A stretch of 64,000 bases of DNA from Myoxocephalus aenaeus. Its lineage: Eukaryota; Chordata; Actinopteri; Perciformes; Cottidae. The translations under genes were made by a program, and so were the position numbers. The DNA is taken from NCBI GenBank assembly GCA_038501785.1, contig JBAMJR010000089.1, positions 7,116,501 to 7,180,500 on the forward strand, in the 5' to 3' direction. The notes beneath the pieces are model-generated. The model saw only the letters and a program-made list of their open reading frames with translations. It made no database searches and was not told the DNA's origin. Positions 1 through 12,900 of this stretch are shown piece after piece (the stretch's first letter is position 1; every line of letters starts with the position of its first letter).

Positions 1-581
1 GATCAAAGGGCACATTTCTGCGCAGGTGTAACTTATATGTTATGTGTGTAAATTAAGTTTGATGTAATTCTTCATGTGTTTAAGTCATACACTTCCTATA
101 TTACTAATGTCTTTCAGTGAGTGAACAGCAGATCAGCTGAAAATCCAAAAATGCAAAAGTTATCTACAGGCAAGCACTTCAATACACATGAAGAATGCAA
201 CTTCCAACATTATCCAACTCATTAAATTGGCTTTGAATGAAACTGATCTTATGAGAACATTTCTCGAGATGTCATGAAATATAAACTCAATATATTAAAC
301 TGAATAACTATCACGGAACTTTGTTAAATTACCAAATCATATACTGTAGTCCTGCAAGCCTTGAAGAAATTAACAAATATAATAGTCAGGTAAAACACAA
401 GCTATAACCACTAACTTGTTCCCTGTTTATATCAAAATGAACCAATGAGTTGATCAGCTTTCTATTTATTTTGTTACTAAATGCAATCAAACAATAGAAA
501 GTCAGTTATTAAGCTTGCTATTAAGCTTAAATGTAATTATATTTACTGATGGTAATTATAACTACATTTTTCTTAAAGTCT

Positions 582-647
<66 letters not shown>

Positions 648-3340
648 CGCGTGAGAGTCATTAGATTTAAGTCATTTCTTGTAACGTGTGCCTGTCTGTC
701 CAGTTTACATTGTTTCTTTGTACCTGCGGGTGACCTCTAACATAGATAAAGCTGAGTCACTAAATCCACCCCCCTGCTGAAAAAGTATTACTGGAGAGGC
801 AGCACCGCTGTGCACGGGATATCTTCAATTTGGATATTCCATTTGGTCAGATGGCGAGGCGTAATAAACTTGTATAGACTCTGCAGTTCCCCTCAGCTCA
901 AGCATCTTTCATCTCATTGCTTTGCCAAATTCATTGTTTTCACTGCTGTCCTCCCCCTTGTTTCCAGCAGCAGCAGACAGATGTTTCCAGCAAAAAACAC
1001 TCTCAAGTGACGCTGAGCACTACTTGCCCAGCATCAAATCTAGAATGGCAAATTAAGGACATTTGTGTGAATCCAAGCCTAATAAAGGCACAGAGCTTTT
1101 TTTTTACATTCAGCATCCTCAAGCTATAGGTCTCCGTTGCTCTATAAAACACATACACACAATGTTGATTGACTCACAGCGACATGCTTAATGGAGCTCA
1201 CAATTTGTACGTGGCTCAGTGATGAATACCCCCTCCTCAACCTTTCTTATGCTAATTATCCTTGCAGAGCAGGGGAGACTTGTGGATTTCTGCACAGACT
1301 GGGATGAGCTCAGGGTCTTGCTGGTGAATAATGGCTTTCTAATGGCAATATTAACCTTCTGCACAGACAGAAGTGCTTAATGTCTCCTATGATTAAGCCA
1401 TGAGAGCTGACACATCAGAGGTCAGATACTCTAGGCGGTGAGTGAAATTATCAAGACAATGTGCAAGTGATGATTTAAGTACAGAAAAAGGAGGCCAATG
1501 GAAATGAACTGCACAGGGATTTCTTCCCCAACTGTAGCTTACTGTTTTAGCTCATCTCAGTTAGGGATGTAGTGGAGTATGAACACAGTGTCTAACCTTT
1601 TCATTTGGGGAAGAAGATGTTGTTATTCATGCTTTACTCATAATGCACAGAATATCTGCATTTTGTAAATGTTTCACATTCAAATTTAAGATAAACTTAA
1701 TATATATACGTAAAGCATCTACGTATATTCAATATTCTTTCATATCAACAATGCATCACATGACTACTTGAATAAATGTTGCCATATGCATTATGTTGCC
1801 ATAATAAATGTTGCCCAATATGTTGGGAGGGAAGTTCCTCCAAAATGCCCAACGCCCCAGGACATCATTAAGGCTCTTCTGGCTATACTGTAGCTTATTA
1901 TTGAGCTGAAAAACGGTTGTTTTTAGACCTGTTGGCAGGTTTTCAATGCCTGCAGTAATCAGAGCTTTATGTTGCTGTTTTATTGGTAATGTTGGAGCAA
2001 AAAATAAATAAAAATCAGTCTCTTTCTTGCTCGCTCACTGAGTAGAGCCTGGGAAACTCGAAGTGAGGTACTGTCGCCTAAGCGGGCGGGCGGTTCGTGT
2101 GCGTACAGTGGAATAGAATCCTGGCAGCGCCATTTGTTTCAAGCTTGTTTCCACCAACACAAAAATGTTTTCAATAACAGAAAATAAATACAATTGCTGA
2201 TCTACCTAAGATTTCCTGACACAACCAGATGCACACCCTTGGAGAATGTAAAAAAACACGCAAAAAACACGTAAAAAAAACTTTTTTACTTAATTAGACA
2301 TATGGTAGAATTATTAAGCTTGTAGTAGATAGGTCTTATAGAGCAGGTGACAGTGGAATAAAAAAGCACAGAGAAGGGTGGCAGCCACAGATACACACAA
2401 TCACAGCAGACGCATTCAATCAATATGCACAATCATAACAGATAGCAGACTCGGATTGAGTGTCGGGATGCAGCAAACAGGATGCAGAGCTTCACTGATT
2501 CCCCAGCGACATGTTTCTGCATCACTGCTATGAAATGGTCTCAGAGTAGAAAAAAATGTATTGCTCCGAGGTTCTTTTCATGCCTGGAGAAACAAGACCA
2601 TGAGAGCAACATAACAACTTTCAAAGACACCAATTGGTGAGCCGGTTGATGGTCGGGAGGAAAAGAGGAAGAGTCAGGGTAAATCATTCTGTAAAACATG
2701 CATATTCAGGATTGAGATCGAGATATTTATTTGAGATATTTTCCTCAAAGATTCCTATACTACTTGCTGATGAGGTTCATCATACAGTCAAACAAATAGA
2801 TTTTTGACATTTAAAAACAGAGTAGAAACCGTTTTGAGTGATTCTGGATCAATAATTTGAATGACATATGCTCTCTGATACAGTTCAAAAGAGGAGCGTT
2901 TGAAAGGTATTTCAACCCATCAAAATATCAACAGGTTAAAACATGACAGATATTAATGAATACCCATCATAGTTATTGATACACTGTAGGGAGTAAAGGG
3001 TTGAAGTTAATACAGGTTTGTGTGTGGCTTGACAGGATGCTTATAAAAAAAATAATGGGATTGTAAGTGTAATTTATATACAATAACAAGATACATTAAA
3101 TAACTCTCCCAAAAAAGGATTTTATAGGTGGCATGATTGCTGGTAAATTTAAAGATGTAAGTAGATACAAACTTATTTGACGATAAAACCACATTATTTT
3201 CCTCAACCTAACCAAGTTGTTGCGTAAGTACACCTAACGCCTGAGTAAACCTACGTTGGAAGTTTTTTTTTTTTTTTTTTTAAATGGAGTGTATGCATAT
3301 AAATAAAATAAACAGTACGTTTTCCTGTGAACACAGGGAA
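1..3340. other. gene-free stretch, mostly unique-looking DNA
   Basis: No reading frame here looks like a protein, and no RNA gene is seen. The only clear structure is the GT/GC microsatellite near 583. Around 1,200-1,500 the DNA is less AT-rich and has mixed, non-repetitive sequence with little low-complexity. That is the kind of texture seen in conserved non-coding elements, but without an alignment this is only an impression. A T-run occurs near 3,260. Confidence 0.6.
583..651. repeat. (GT)n/(GC)n microsatellite
   Basis: An uninterrupted GT dinucleotide run of about 57 bases passes directly into about 12 bases of alternating GC. Alternating purine-pyrimidine tracts of this kind can adopt Z-DNA, and the GC end is the strongest Z-forming part. 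The tract reads through as Val-Cys codons, so an open frame across it is meaningless. Confidence 0.95.
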
Positions 3341-3344
3341 CTTA

Positions 3345-3605
3345 TCTTTTAAAAGGATCCGGCTCCGTTGCGGCATCTCGGATCAAGCTGCCTTTGGCTG
3401 GCAGACAAAGTGCAGGACTCTGTTGGAACGAGAGGAGGTGGACTCTGTGTTTACATCAATGATGCTTGTTGCTCAAACACAGTCAGCGTTGATGGACAGT
3501 GTGTGTGTCCCTGATGTCGAACTGGTTATGTTCAGATGCCAGCCATATTATCTGCTCAGAGAGTCGTTTGGTTGCTGCTGTTTAAAGTTGACATGCCATC
3601 CCTGA
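3345..3605 (+). pseudogene. LINE ORF2 endonuclease-domain fragment, frameshifted
   Basis: Translating the plus strand gives two pieces of a non-LTR retrotransposon endonuclease in different frames. The first, from about 3,433, reads RGGGLCVYINDACC and continues for a few residues. The second, from about 3,509, reads PDVELVMFRCQPYYLLRE. These match the usual run of this domain, a GGG-hydrophobic-C-x-Y-I-N block followed by D-x-E-x-L and the CxPxYxxRE block. The order and spacing are right, but a frameshift lies between them and no reverse transcriptase follows, so this is a dead 5'-and-3'-truncated scrap. The subfamily cannot be fixed from so little sequence. Confidence 0.6.
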
Positions 3606-4698
3606 GTCCAAAAACTGACGCTGGAGGGGTACCTAAAACGACACGGTCTAAATCATAGGGTCACTGACCAAGCTGCTGAGAATGTGTTGTAAAAAACCTG
3701 AAGTCACTGACTCACATCAGGACATCAATCAATCAAACCATCAGTCATGACTATTAAATGCTATATAGAATACTTTAAGGGATTTCAAGCATCTGGGACC
3801 TGTGTTCCCATGCTATGACCCAGCAGAACAATTAAACCCTTCCTTATAAGGACAACAGGCTTCTTCAGAAATTACGTTAAGATGTGGCAGATCTGTCTCC
3901 AATATAAACAAATGTAAATCTGATTTTGAATGGCCACTTACTGTCACAGGACATCTCATTCAGACAACAGGGCCCACCATGGAGTTTCAAAATCTACCTA
4001 CATTTGTCAATTTTCTTTTGTTTTTGAAAATGGCTGCCAATGTGACATTTGCTTTCATCTCTTTGGAGAGAGAGAGAGGCACATTCATTAACATTGTTTC
4101 CACTGAATTAAGTGTACAGTAATATATCGCCAGTATGACGATTTAATACCAAGGCTCAAGATGCAGTGATATGAATGCAATTAATTATCCTGTGCTCGAC
4201 CTTTTGAAAAGCACTTGTCGGGTCCAAATGTGCTGCATTTGATAAAAAAGAAAGAAAAAAAGAATTGCATGATTGTGAAAGAAGACACACTCTAGATTCA
4301 TTAAAGAGAACTACAATCAGATCCTCCCTGTTGTGAGACGGGGAGCAGACATGTGGAGTGAAGGATGACAATTTGCATACACAAATATATTGGATTTCTT
4401 GCATGGTCTATCTTTCTGTTTCCCCGAGGAGATAAAGACACATTTCCTCTTATGCATAAATGTCAAAAGAAAAATAATATTCAATTTGCAAGACTTACAG
4501 TTAACACAATGATGCATTGTGCTCCAGCTCAGTTATAGCCCAGGAAATAGAGGATGAGAATCTGCCGCTTTAGTTGTAGAACGGGGGCTTCACTATACTG
4601 ATTCAGCATTTCTCTCACACTAGGTGGACGATACAGTACTGGGCTGGAGCTGATCAGGAGCTCAAAGTAGACCGACCATGCTTTAATTTTGTTTGCCT

Positions 4699-4870
4699 TA
4701 AATGAATAGTTTGGCATTCTGGAAAACACGTTTTATTGATGAGTTATATATCCGAAGCTGTTAGTTTCAAGATGGTTAGTTGGAGATGGTTAGATTGGGT
4801 TGAGCCCGGCTAGCTGTTTCCCTCTGCTTCCAGTCTGCACGCTAAGGTAACTGTCCTTTCACCACCTCAT
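4699..4870. repeat. degenerate teleost interspersed repeat
   Basis: The segment runs from 'aatgaatagtttggcattc' through 'cggctagctgtttccctctg' to 'cacgctaaggtaac'. This resembles, in worn form, a very common fish repeat whose core alternates GCTTAGC motifs with an 'agctagcctgg' block. A second fragment of what looks like the same family lies near 14.6 kb. Recognition is from pattern memory; the repeat class is unknown. Confidence 0.35.
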
Positions 4871-7800
4871 TTAGAAACATTTTTTAAAATTTTGTATTCA
4901 CTGTTTTGGATTAATCACCTCTGATTAACCTAAAAAAAGAGATCTTAAAATCCCATTGTGTAGAAACGGTGACCTGCCCAACTCCAGGTGGTTTAGTTAG
5001 CAAACAGCTGGTGAAAAGCTGGTGAATAAAGAAGATCATTGAGCATCTAAAGAGCCAGAAGTGTTTTCTCAGGAGTTGGGGGCGATCATAACTGAGCTAA
5101 AAAATTATATTGGGCTTGCCTTAATCAGGAGGCCAAAAGCACAACTATGAATACATTGTGATGTTGCTCCATCTCTGCTGGATGTGTAGCCTAAATAGGC
5201 AACCGTTTACTTTTCATAACAACTTTATGGGGGAACGCTTTTGAAGTGTTTTGTTTACACATTGTTGCTGAAATTATTAATGCAAGTTCATTGTACCGGA
5301 TATTCTTATTATTTAGGCTTTATGTTAATACAGGCCAGACACAATAGTCTTAATGTTTTGGCAAAAAGAAACACTCTTCTTCAGAAACAAACTTGGATTA
5401 TTTCTAAAAGTTGTATTCTTAAAGAACGTGATCTAGAAGAATGACTTATAGTTCAAATATAATGGCGTCACAGCGGTGCTCAAACCATCTCTGATCACAA
5501 ACACGTTTCCATCTCCTACATTTGAATGACCCACATAGGCACAAGCACTCTTCTCTGACAGGTATTAATCACGAGAGTCAAAAGACAAGTGTATCGATCT
5601 CTTTGTTCCCAATTCCAGAATCCTTCAAACGTGCTACCGTCAAAACAAGCGTAATGACATTTCTGTCTCCGTCCGTCTCTCAGACAAACACACAAAATAA
5701 CCCACATTCACACATAGATACAAACCTATTATCAAGCAGTGTTAGTGGACAAGTGAGGTGAGTCTAAAGAATGATTAGTCCATCCTGCTGCTGTAATCTT
5801 GTCTTGATTGCTTTGATCACAAATCACATTCTTGAGTGACAAGCCTGAGAATGTACTCTTTGGATCCAGACATGCATTGGCTGTTGTTAAGATTCTGAAA
5901 TACTAGTAGATACTCCAATGGCTGTCAGATGTTTTGTTATTTCTGAGATAGTGATGAATAGGGATTATGTCCAAAACTGCACGTTTTTATAGATGTTTTA
6001 AATGTCCACATTGGAAGGTGGGTCCATGTGGAGCACCCTTTTGGACGATTTGTCCTTGAAGACATTCATAGAGTGGCATTTCTTTGTACAAATAAATGAA
6101 GAAATATGTCTCTAGTGGGTCTGTCCAAGTCTATGGATTAGGCTGGTTTGGATGGGTAGCACAAACAAACACGACTTTCACCTGGGAGGCACCTGTTTGT
6201 GTGCCACATGAAACTAAAAGTCAATGTTATTTGAAGTTACGTCCATAAGTTAGAAAAAAACGTAACAACAACAGTTTTACCTTACCAAATCAAGTAATAT
6301 TGTTGGGTTTTTGTTTTGTTTCAATTTACAACATTAAGCATGTGTTTAAAATTGTGACTAATCCAGGAGAAAATAGGTTTCCCTCGAAACATAATTGAGA
6401 ATGCAGTTTAGTTGTATGGGACCTTCATTTTGTAGGAGACAGGGTTGAACAAAACATGATTAGAGAGAGCTAGTTGTGATCGTCCTATAATAAAAGCTAA
6501 AAGGGTCCCAGCCAATGTTTAATCATCACTCAGGCACTTTGGATGAAGTATACTGACACCTTAATGAGGTGTGAAAACTGTTCTTCTAGTGAGGTGTGAC
6601 ACTAAATCATTGGCAACAAGTGGGACCCCATGTGGGCAAATTATAAAAAGCAGTCCGTTTTGCGAATAACATTTTTGGGGCTTTTATGTTAAGATTGTTA
6701 GTTAATTATATATTGTCATACTAAGTTACTTTTTTTTAACGGTTAACCTAAGCCGTCAAGTTATTTTTAAATCATGGTTTGATTAGTTCTTCTCGGATTT
6801 TTTCCTTTTTAATTATTTTTAATTCATGCACCAATTACCTGTTATACGATGTCTGTAGGTTTTATGTGTTCATTATTCTCCGACAAAGCAAGAAAGCCAC
6901 TATATGCACTAATGAATGGTGTGTTGTGGCATCTGGTATTGACATGAAGTCAGTTCAGCCACAGAGCAAAATGGAAAATATGGGGGCGTGTGGGGTCAAT
7001 GAATTATTAATACTGTGCTCTGCCCACTACATGGCCTATGTGTCATGTTGATGGCCTGCCTCAACATTTCCTTTTTTTAATGCTGCAACATGCTCCCTAA
7101 AACATCAGTGTACAGTTTTCTACTCTCTTTATTTCTACAATATTAGACATTAACCTTTTTCCCACATTATCTATATTCAGCTTGAAGGTCAGTAGTTTTT
7201 CCAGATACACTCGAGTGTATTTCAGAGCCATCGAGGAACCGAAGCAATGACCTTTGCTGTACTAAATGCCTTTAATTTAATTTTCCAGTCAGTCAATCAA
7301 TACAAGAAAAGTGACTGTGCTCACCCAGAATTTGCACATCGCCTCCACTCCCAGCACCTTTGTCACAAATGAGACTCATGGCACCTTTTCTATGGCGCAA
7401 TAATATACGAACGGGCAGGAAGACAGCCTTTGATGCGGTAATTAAATTTAGCACCATTACATTTTCATGCCAGCACTTCAGGATGAATCAAGAAATCCAT
7501 GCATTTGAAGATTGCAGGGGCAGAGACTGTTGTCCAAAGTGCAGATTTAAATCCCAGATTTTTATGCAACCCATCATAGTACAACAGTGTTCCACATCTG
7601 TCTTCTCTGTAGCAGCACTGAGAACAACGACGCTGCGAGTGAGTGGGCGAGGTAGAGAGAAAAAAACAGCAGCCACTCTATTCTGAAATTACACAGACAG
7701 CCAGCAAACACGATACGTGGTAGGTAATAGGTAATGAGCCAGGTGAATGCTCACCAATAGCTGTGGTCAAAGCCTGTGAACTGTGGGCTCCTATAAATGG

Positions 7801-8410
7801 ATGTAAATAGGAGTTTAGCGGTGTGCAACCAAAGGTAGCAGGGAGGAGAGGATAAATAATTCATGTGCTCTCTCCCCTTTTTTTTTTTTACACTCTACTG
7901 GCATTCTCCGGTGATGTACACACACACACACACAAAATAGAATTGTGTTTCTTGACTTCAGCCCAACAAGTACAGACAACGTGTCAGTGTGTTGGGTCGA
8001 GTTTGGGTATGGTTATTTTCAGATGTTTTTTGGGTGCTGCAATGATCTGTGTGTGTATCATGTGCTGCATATGGAAGAATATAAAACACAGAGGACATGG
8101 CCAACAGTATGTGTTGCATTAGCCAACAAGCTATCAGTCAGTAATACAACAACTGAAAGGGATGCTTAAAAAGTCCCAAATGATAAAGGGAAGGCTTCGT
8201 CATTTTAAGAACATCTGGACATTTTCGGAAAAAAAAAGGCAAAGCTGATGTTAATGTGAAGGAACAGGTGAAGCAGATGGTTTATTATGAGAAGCTATTG
8301 TGACACAAGCTGGTAGTTGGCTGCAATTTGTGTAATTGGCACTAAATATGCGACCAAAGAGACTTACTGGTAATTATCTGTGTTTTGGGCCATCGCCACT
8401 ATACAATATA

Positions 8411-8537
8411 TTTTTTTTTTAGCCATACCAGGGGCAACGCTCTGTAGATGGAAGTCCATCTGTTGGTTGGTCGGCAAGTCGATCCACCACTTCGGTCCAG
8501 AATTAAAGCAACAAGTATTAGAGGAGCTGCCATGAAC
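8411..8537 (+). repeat. degenerate teleost interspersed repeat
   Basis: The block 'ccaccacttcggtccagaat' followed by a short A-rich spacer and 'gctgccatgaa' matches the layout of an abundant fish repeat. In that repeat, 'cactttggtccagactgaaa' is followed by a phrase ending in 'ggattgccatgaaat'. Several substitutions and a small deletion make it an old copy. No terminal repeats or coding capacity are visible. Confidence 0.45.
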
Positions 8538-9261
8538 TGTTGTTCAGGCATTGTAAGTCCCCAGATGAATTAAAAACTCTTGTTAAATTGTTTTGACATA
8601 TAATCAAATGTTTTAGTCTCTTTGTATCACTCCATAACAAATAAAAGGAATACAATGTTACATGCATCAGGCTATGAATGATATATGAACAAAGCCTTCT
8701 GTTAAATACTTCAGAATGAAAGTGAAAGGTTTTGGGTATGAAGTGCCACTGAAGTGGAGAGTAGAGTATGAGGAAAAAACTAATTTTGAGATAACAGCCT
8801 TCGATGAAATGCATTATAAAATTGCATACATTTTTGCAAGAAACTAGAGGAAAATATGATACAAATATTTAGCTAATAGATATCACAATGAAACTAATTC
8901 AGTTCACATAAAGAAGTTATTCTTGTATCACAGGTTTTTTTGGAGAAATCTTGGAGAAATTTACAGATGCAAACACCTAAATATATATTTTGAATGTTTT
9001 CTGGAAGCACCAGGTTGCTTGGAGTGTCAGGCCAGTGCTAAAAATTCAAAATGAAATGGGTCAATTAGAGCGAAAATCCACACTATTAGTTAGGACCTAA
9101 GAATAAGAATGCCCTGAATGGGACTAATTTCTTTTCAACCATTCAAAACATTTCTAAACATTAGTATTTAAACAACATTCAGTTTTTAAAGTGACAAATT
9201 CAGCCTTATCTGAACTCCATTGTTTGATTATTCTCTGTGTGAAAGCTTATAAGCTCAGGAA

Positions 9262-9329
9262 GCCCTAATATCTCAGCTGATTAGAAGTAGGTTTTATAAC
9301 AGAGAGTGTGTGAGTTTGAATCCAGTCTG
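9262..9329 (+). repeat. tRNA-like SINE head, degenerate
   Basis: The stretch contains an A-box-like 'tatctcagctgattagaag' and, about 40 bases later, a B-box-like 'gagtttgaatcc'. This is the spacing of an internal Pol III promoter in a tRNA-derived SINE. The acceptor and anticodon stems do not close well, so it is not a functional tRNA. It lies 130 bases upstream of an L2-like LINE tail, which could be the SINE's partner or a chance neighbour. Confidence 0.35.
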
Positions 9330-9455
9330 TATTCCTTCGATCTTTTGCGATATACTTTGAAGTTTAACACTGGAAGAAGCGAGTGTAGGACTGAAAGAAA
9401 ATAGCACAAACACACCAAAAGTACTGATCACATATCTCTGATACTTAAGTCCTCT

Positions 9456-9960
9456 TACTGGCTTCTGGTAAGTCACAGAATGGACTTTAAAGCACTGCTG
9501 CTTGTTTATAAATCACTAAAGGGAGCAGAACCAAAATACCTCCCCGATATGTTTCATCACACCTGCTTGACCTCTCAGATCACTGGAGAGGAATCTCACA
9601 GTAATACCGACTGTCAGAACTAAAACATGGTGAAGCCGCTCAAGGCTGTTGTGCTGCTCAGCTCCAGAACCTACACAACTTCCTGATTGAATCAAAGATG
9701 CACCAACAGTAGCCAGCTTCAAATCTAGACTTAACACACAATTGTTCTCAGATGCTTTTATGTTTACTGATCACTTGCACTCTACATTCTGTTCTTTTAG
9801 CTGATTTAATGCACTTACTTTTAATCTTGTTCTTTTAATAGTTTTATTAGTTGTTTCTGCTCACCCTTAAAAGCACTTTGAATTGCTAAAGTGAAAATAT
9901 TCTGCCTTGCCTTAGTGCTGCTTTGAGATTAATGCAGCACTAGGCAAGGCAAGTAAATTC
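9456..9960 (+). pseudogene. L2-like LINE: ORF2 C-terminus and 3' tail, decayed
   Basis: From 9,456 the plus strand reads WLLVSHRMDFKALLLVYKSL, then KGAEPKYLPDMF. This is the C-terminal region of L2/CR1-clade reverse transcriptase (family pattern W-L-P-V-x-x-R-I-D-F-K-x-L-L-L-V-x-K-S-L-x-G-x-x-P-x-Y-L). The frame breaks at a stop near 9,620. Further blocks, GEAA followed by AQLQNLHNFL, continue in another frame. The 3' part (9,780-9,960) has the usual 'aaagcactttgaattgc' tail signature and ends in 'tgccttgcctt', typical of fish L2 elements. It is a 5'-truncated, frameshifted copy with no activity expected. Confidence 0.7.
9902..9951. repeat. inverted repeat at the LINE 3' end
   Basis: 'ctgccttgccttagtgctgc' is followed 12 bases later by its reverse complement, 'gcagcactaggcaaggcaag', with one base missing and one terminal difference. 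The hairpin sits exactly on the L2-like 3' tail. It could be two tails in opposite orientation, or a local inversion during integration. Confidence 0.6.
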
Positions 9961-12900
9961 ACTTTTACTCTATAACTTTTATTTCCCTCATAAGGCTGAT
10001 ATTAAATCAAATGTTTCTGTGGTTTTGTGTGAGCCTTTGGATGTAACAGCTAGTCTTTGTCATAGATGAGCTCATCAAACTTATCACTTTTTTTTTCTTG
10101 TCTTGTTTGTGTGTGTTTACATATAAGTTGGCCAATAATTTGACCACATTTTAGGGACGGGTACCCCAACAAAAAACTGTCACACATGTATTTCAACATT
10201 GTTAGCCAGTTAATCACCACATGTTTAAGGTGAAGAGCATGTGAGAAGAAGTATGAACAAGTATGTAGATAGATCTACAACAAGAGGAAGATAACGGTTG
10301 TAGAGCAATTTCAAATTTACAGGGAAAAGAATTTCAGCGGGGAGACGGTGATGTCCTTTTTTTTTTGAAGAAAAAAATGAATCGTCAACAGGAAGGTCAG
10401 AAGGAAAGTCATTCATTGACTGTGGAGATGCCGGGAGGGGGGAGAGTTGCGGCTATAAGGAGAGATAACCAGGAGGGCAGCTGAGGGGCCTCTGCAGGCA
10501 GAACGCAGAGCACAGTGAGGTGGAGGGGAATCTGATGGGATCGGCGGTGGGAGGATAGTGATGAAGGACAATTAGTGAAGGTTGTGTTGAGGTGCAGCAT
10601 TCTGAATGAGTTTCAGGTGTCCAAGGGGATCCTTTGGGAGGATGTCAAAGAGAAAACTGCAGTAATTCACCAAGAAAAGACGGGATCAAAAACAAGCTGA
10701 ACATAGCGAGGAAGAGTCGAAGGATGTTGTACAGAGATTATTGTTGTGTTTGTTTTGCTCTTGTTGAGATTCTTGGCTCGGTTTAAGTCTGTTTAAAAAA
10801 AAAACATTACATTACAAACGTTACATTAAATAACAGTTACAAAACTTTCCTCTTAGAAGTGATGCGAAGATGGTCGAAGTTTCTCTTAAGTGAAACCAAG
10901 GATGTAAGAAATGACCTTAAAACCTCAGACAGCATTTAGAAACTATGTTCGAGCCAGATATGCTTTTAACAACCTGAACCTAAAATGCTATGGAGCAGCC
11001 TCTTCATGTACAACCTCATCTCAGGCTAATGCTGAGTGGACCTATGCTGTGAGATCGTCGGTCCTCAATGCACTGATAAGGCTGTGGTTGAAACAGATGT
11101 AGTAAATGTATCTCTAGGGCGTGGGATTAATCTCTAATTCAGGAACTAAGTATTATCTGTATCCTTTTTTATATTGCATGGTGAAATAATGCAAACAGCA
11201 GAAGAAGAAAAAAAGCCTAGCTATAGTGACAAAACAGAGGTTAATGACAAAGTATTTGATAAGAAATTGTAATTTACAAACGTTGTGAACTGCTGCTGCT
11301 CGCCTGCTATGCTATGCTAGTTTCTGAACGCTTGTAACCTTACCCACACTCCTTCCTGTTTGGCTGCAAGTACATTTCACCTGGTGGGATCCCACCTGAC
11401 AAGGTGTAAATTATTTCACCTCAACAGGTGCACGAGAAGAATGTGGGAGACGCCAATCATACAGACCTGAGAGCAGCTCTAATTAGGCCCAATAAGTGAA
11501 AACACCTGAGTGGGTGGACGATGTGTCAAGAGTTGGATGAGACTCTGCGACGCACGAGCCCTTTTACTTAATAGTCATCAGGAGCTCGACATTATTAATT
11601 AAATATTTAGCTACCCACATTTTCTTAGCATTTGTGACAGGAAGCAAAAAAAAACCTAAGTACTGCAACAAGTCGACAGTGCTTAAGTGTTGACAGTTTG
11701 TCAGCTGAATAAGATCGGGCACAGGAGAAGCAATCCATCAACAAATCGTTTTTCTGTAATGATGTGATTTTCCCTTCCTCACAGATTGCTTGAAGTGTGA
11801 AATAACACCGCAGCTTATTAAAGTTGTCCAAAGCTTGAGTAGGATCTTAACCCGACTTTAATTCGGTGTCTTTGATGATTAGCTGCATTGCTCAGAGTTC
11901 CTGCTGATGATGCTTGACTTCATGCTGTGTCACTTTTTGCCTTTCCAGATGTAATAGCCGATGCCGGTCTCATCCTCAGCTTTACACCAGAGGAGTCATG
12001 TTACTGTGTAAGGACACACAACTGGCTGATAAGGGTAGAAACGTGATTAGATCTAAAATGGGTTTGTTAAGTTGTATTACTGTTGATCCAATCAGCAAAA
12101 AATAATTGAATAAGCTCTATAGAATACCACAATATAACTTCCAATAACATGTTATGATTTCAGAAAGAAACTTTAAAGTCACATACACATACTTTCTCAA
12201 AAGTGTATTCCACTGCCAACAAATCCAATCACATTATTCTGAAATGTTAAAATGTATCTATACTCTGCTGAGTTAAGGAATCTTAATCAATTATATTGTT
12301 TTTGTTTTGGCTTCATGTGGGGTGCCATCCAGCTGTTGCAAAAGGTCAGAGCTTAATAAATTATATGATTTTTCTAAACCATATCAGTTCCTCTCTGATT
12401 TTAATTTGATTATTTCAGCATGTAGTGCGAGTTGTCCAAAGTTGATTGCCTAATGAGAGAAAATAGGTTCATTGGCTCTGATATGCATCTTGATTAATGA
12501 GTCGTCAGTTTTCCGTTTAAATGTGTCCATCCATTACCACTTCATGTTGGGTTGTTTGGCGATCATGCTGAAATCAGATTTGGCTGATTTGGCTATTATG
12601 ATAAAGGTGATTAAACAAAAAAAAAAAAACACCTTTACTTCATTGTTTTAGATATTAAAATACAATATCTTAATTAAGACCAGATACATGCTAAACTAAT
12701 GACATTTCCATTAGCGTCAGCTTTACATGCTAACTTAAGATGGTGAACCTGTAAAACATCAACACGTTAACATTATTATTGTGAGCATGTTATTAAGCTT
12801 ATGTTATTATTAAAGCTTGTCTGAGAATCAGTCCACCCTTACAACATGGCTGCAAGTATTGCCTATTTATTTTTTCTTACACACATTTATGAGTGCTAAT

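Larger units (their letters stand above)
3606..9260. other. gene-free stretch with sparse worn repeats
   Basis: No convincing coding sequence. Open frames are short and lack any recognisable family, codon bias or splice context. The repeat fragments near 4.7 kb and 8.4 kb are listed separately. A short CA run occurs at about 7,918-7,935. Confidence 0.55.

Noticed and set aside
549..740. Cys-Val-rich open frame over the GT/GC tract
   Set aside because: Repeat translation artefact with no flanking coding signal.
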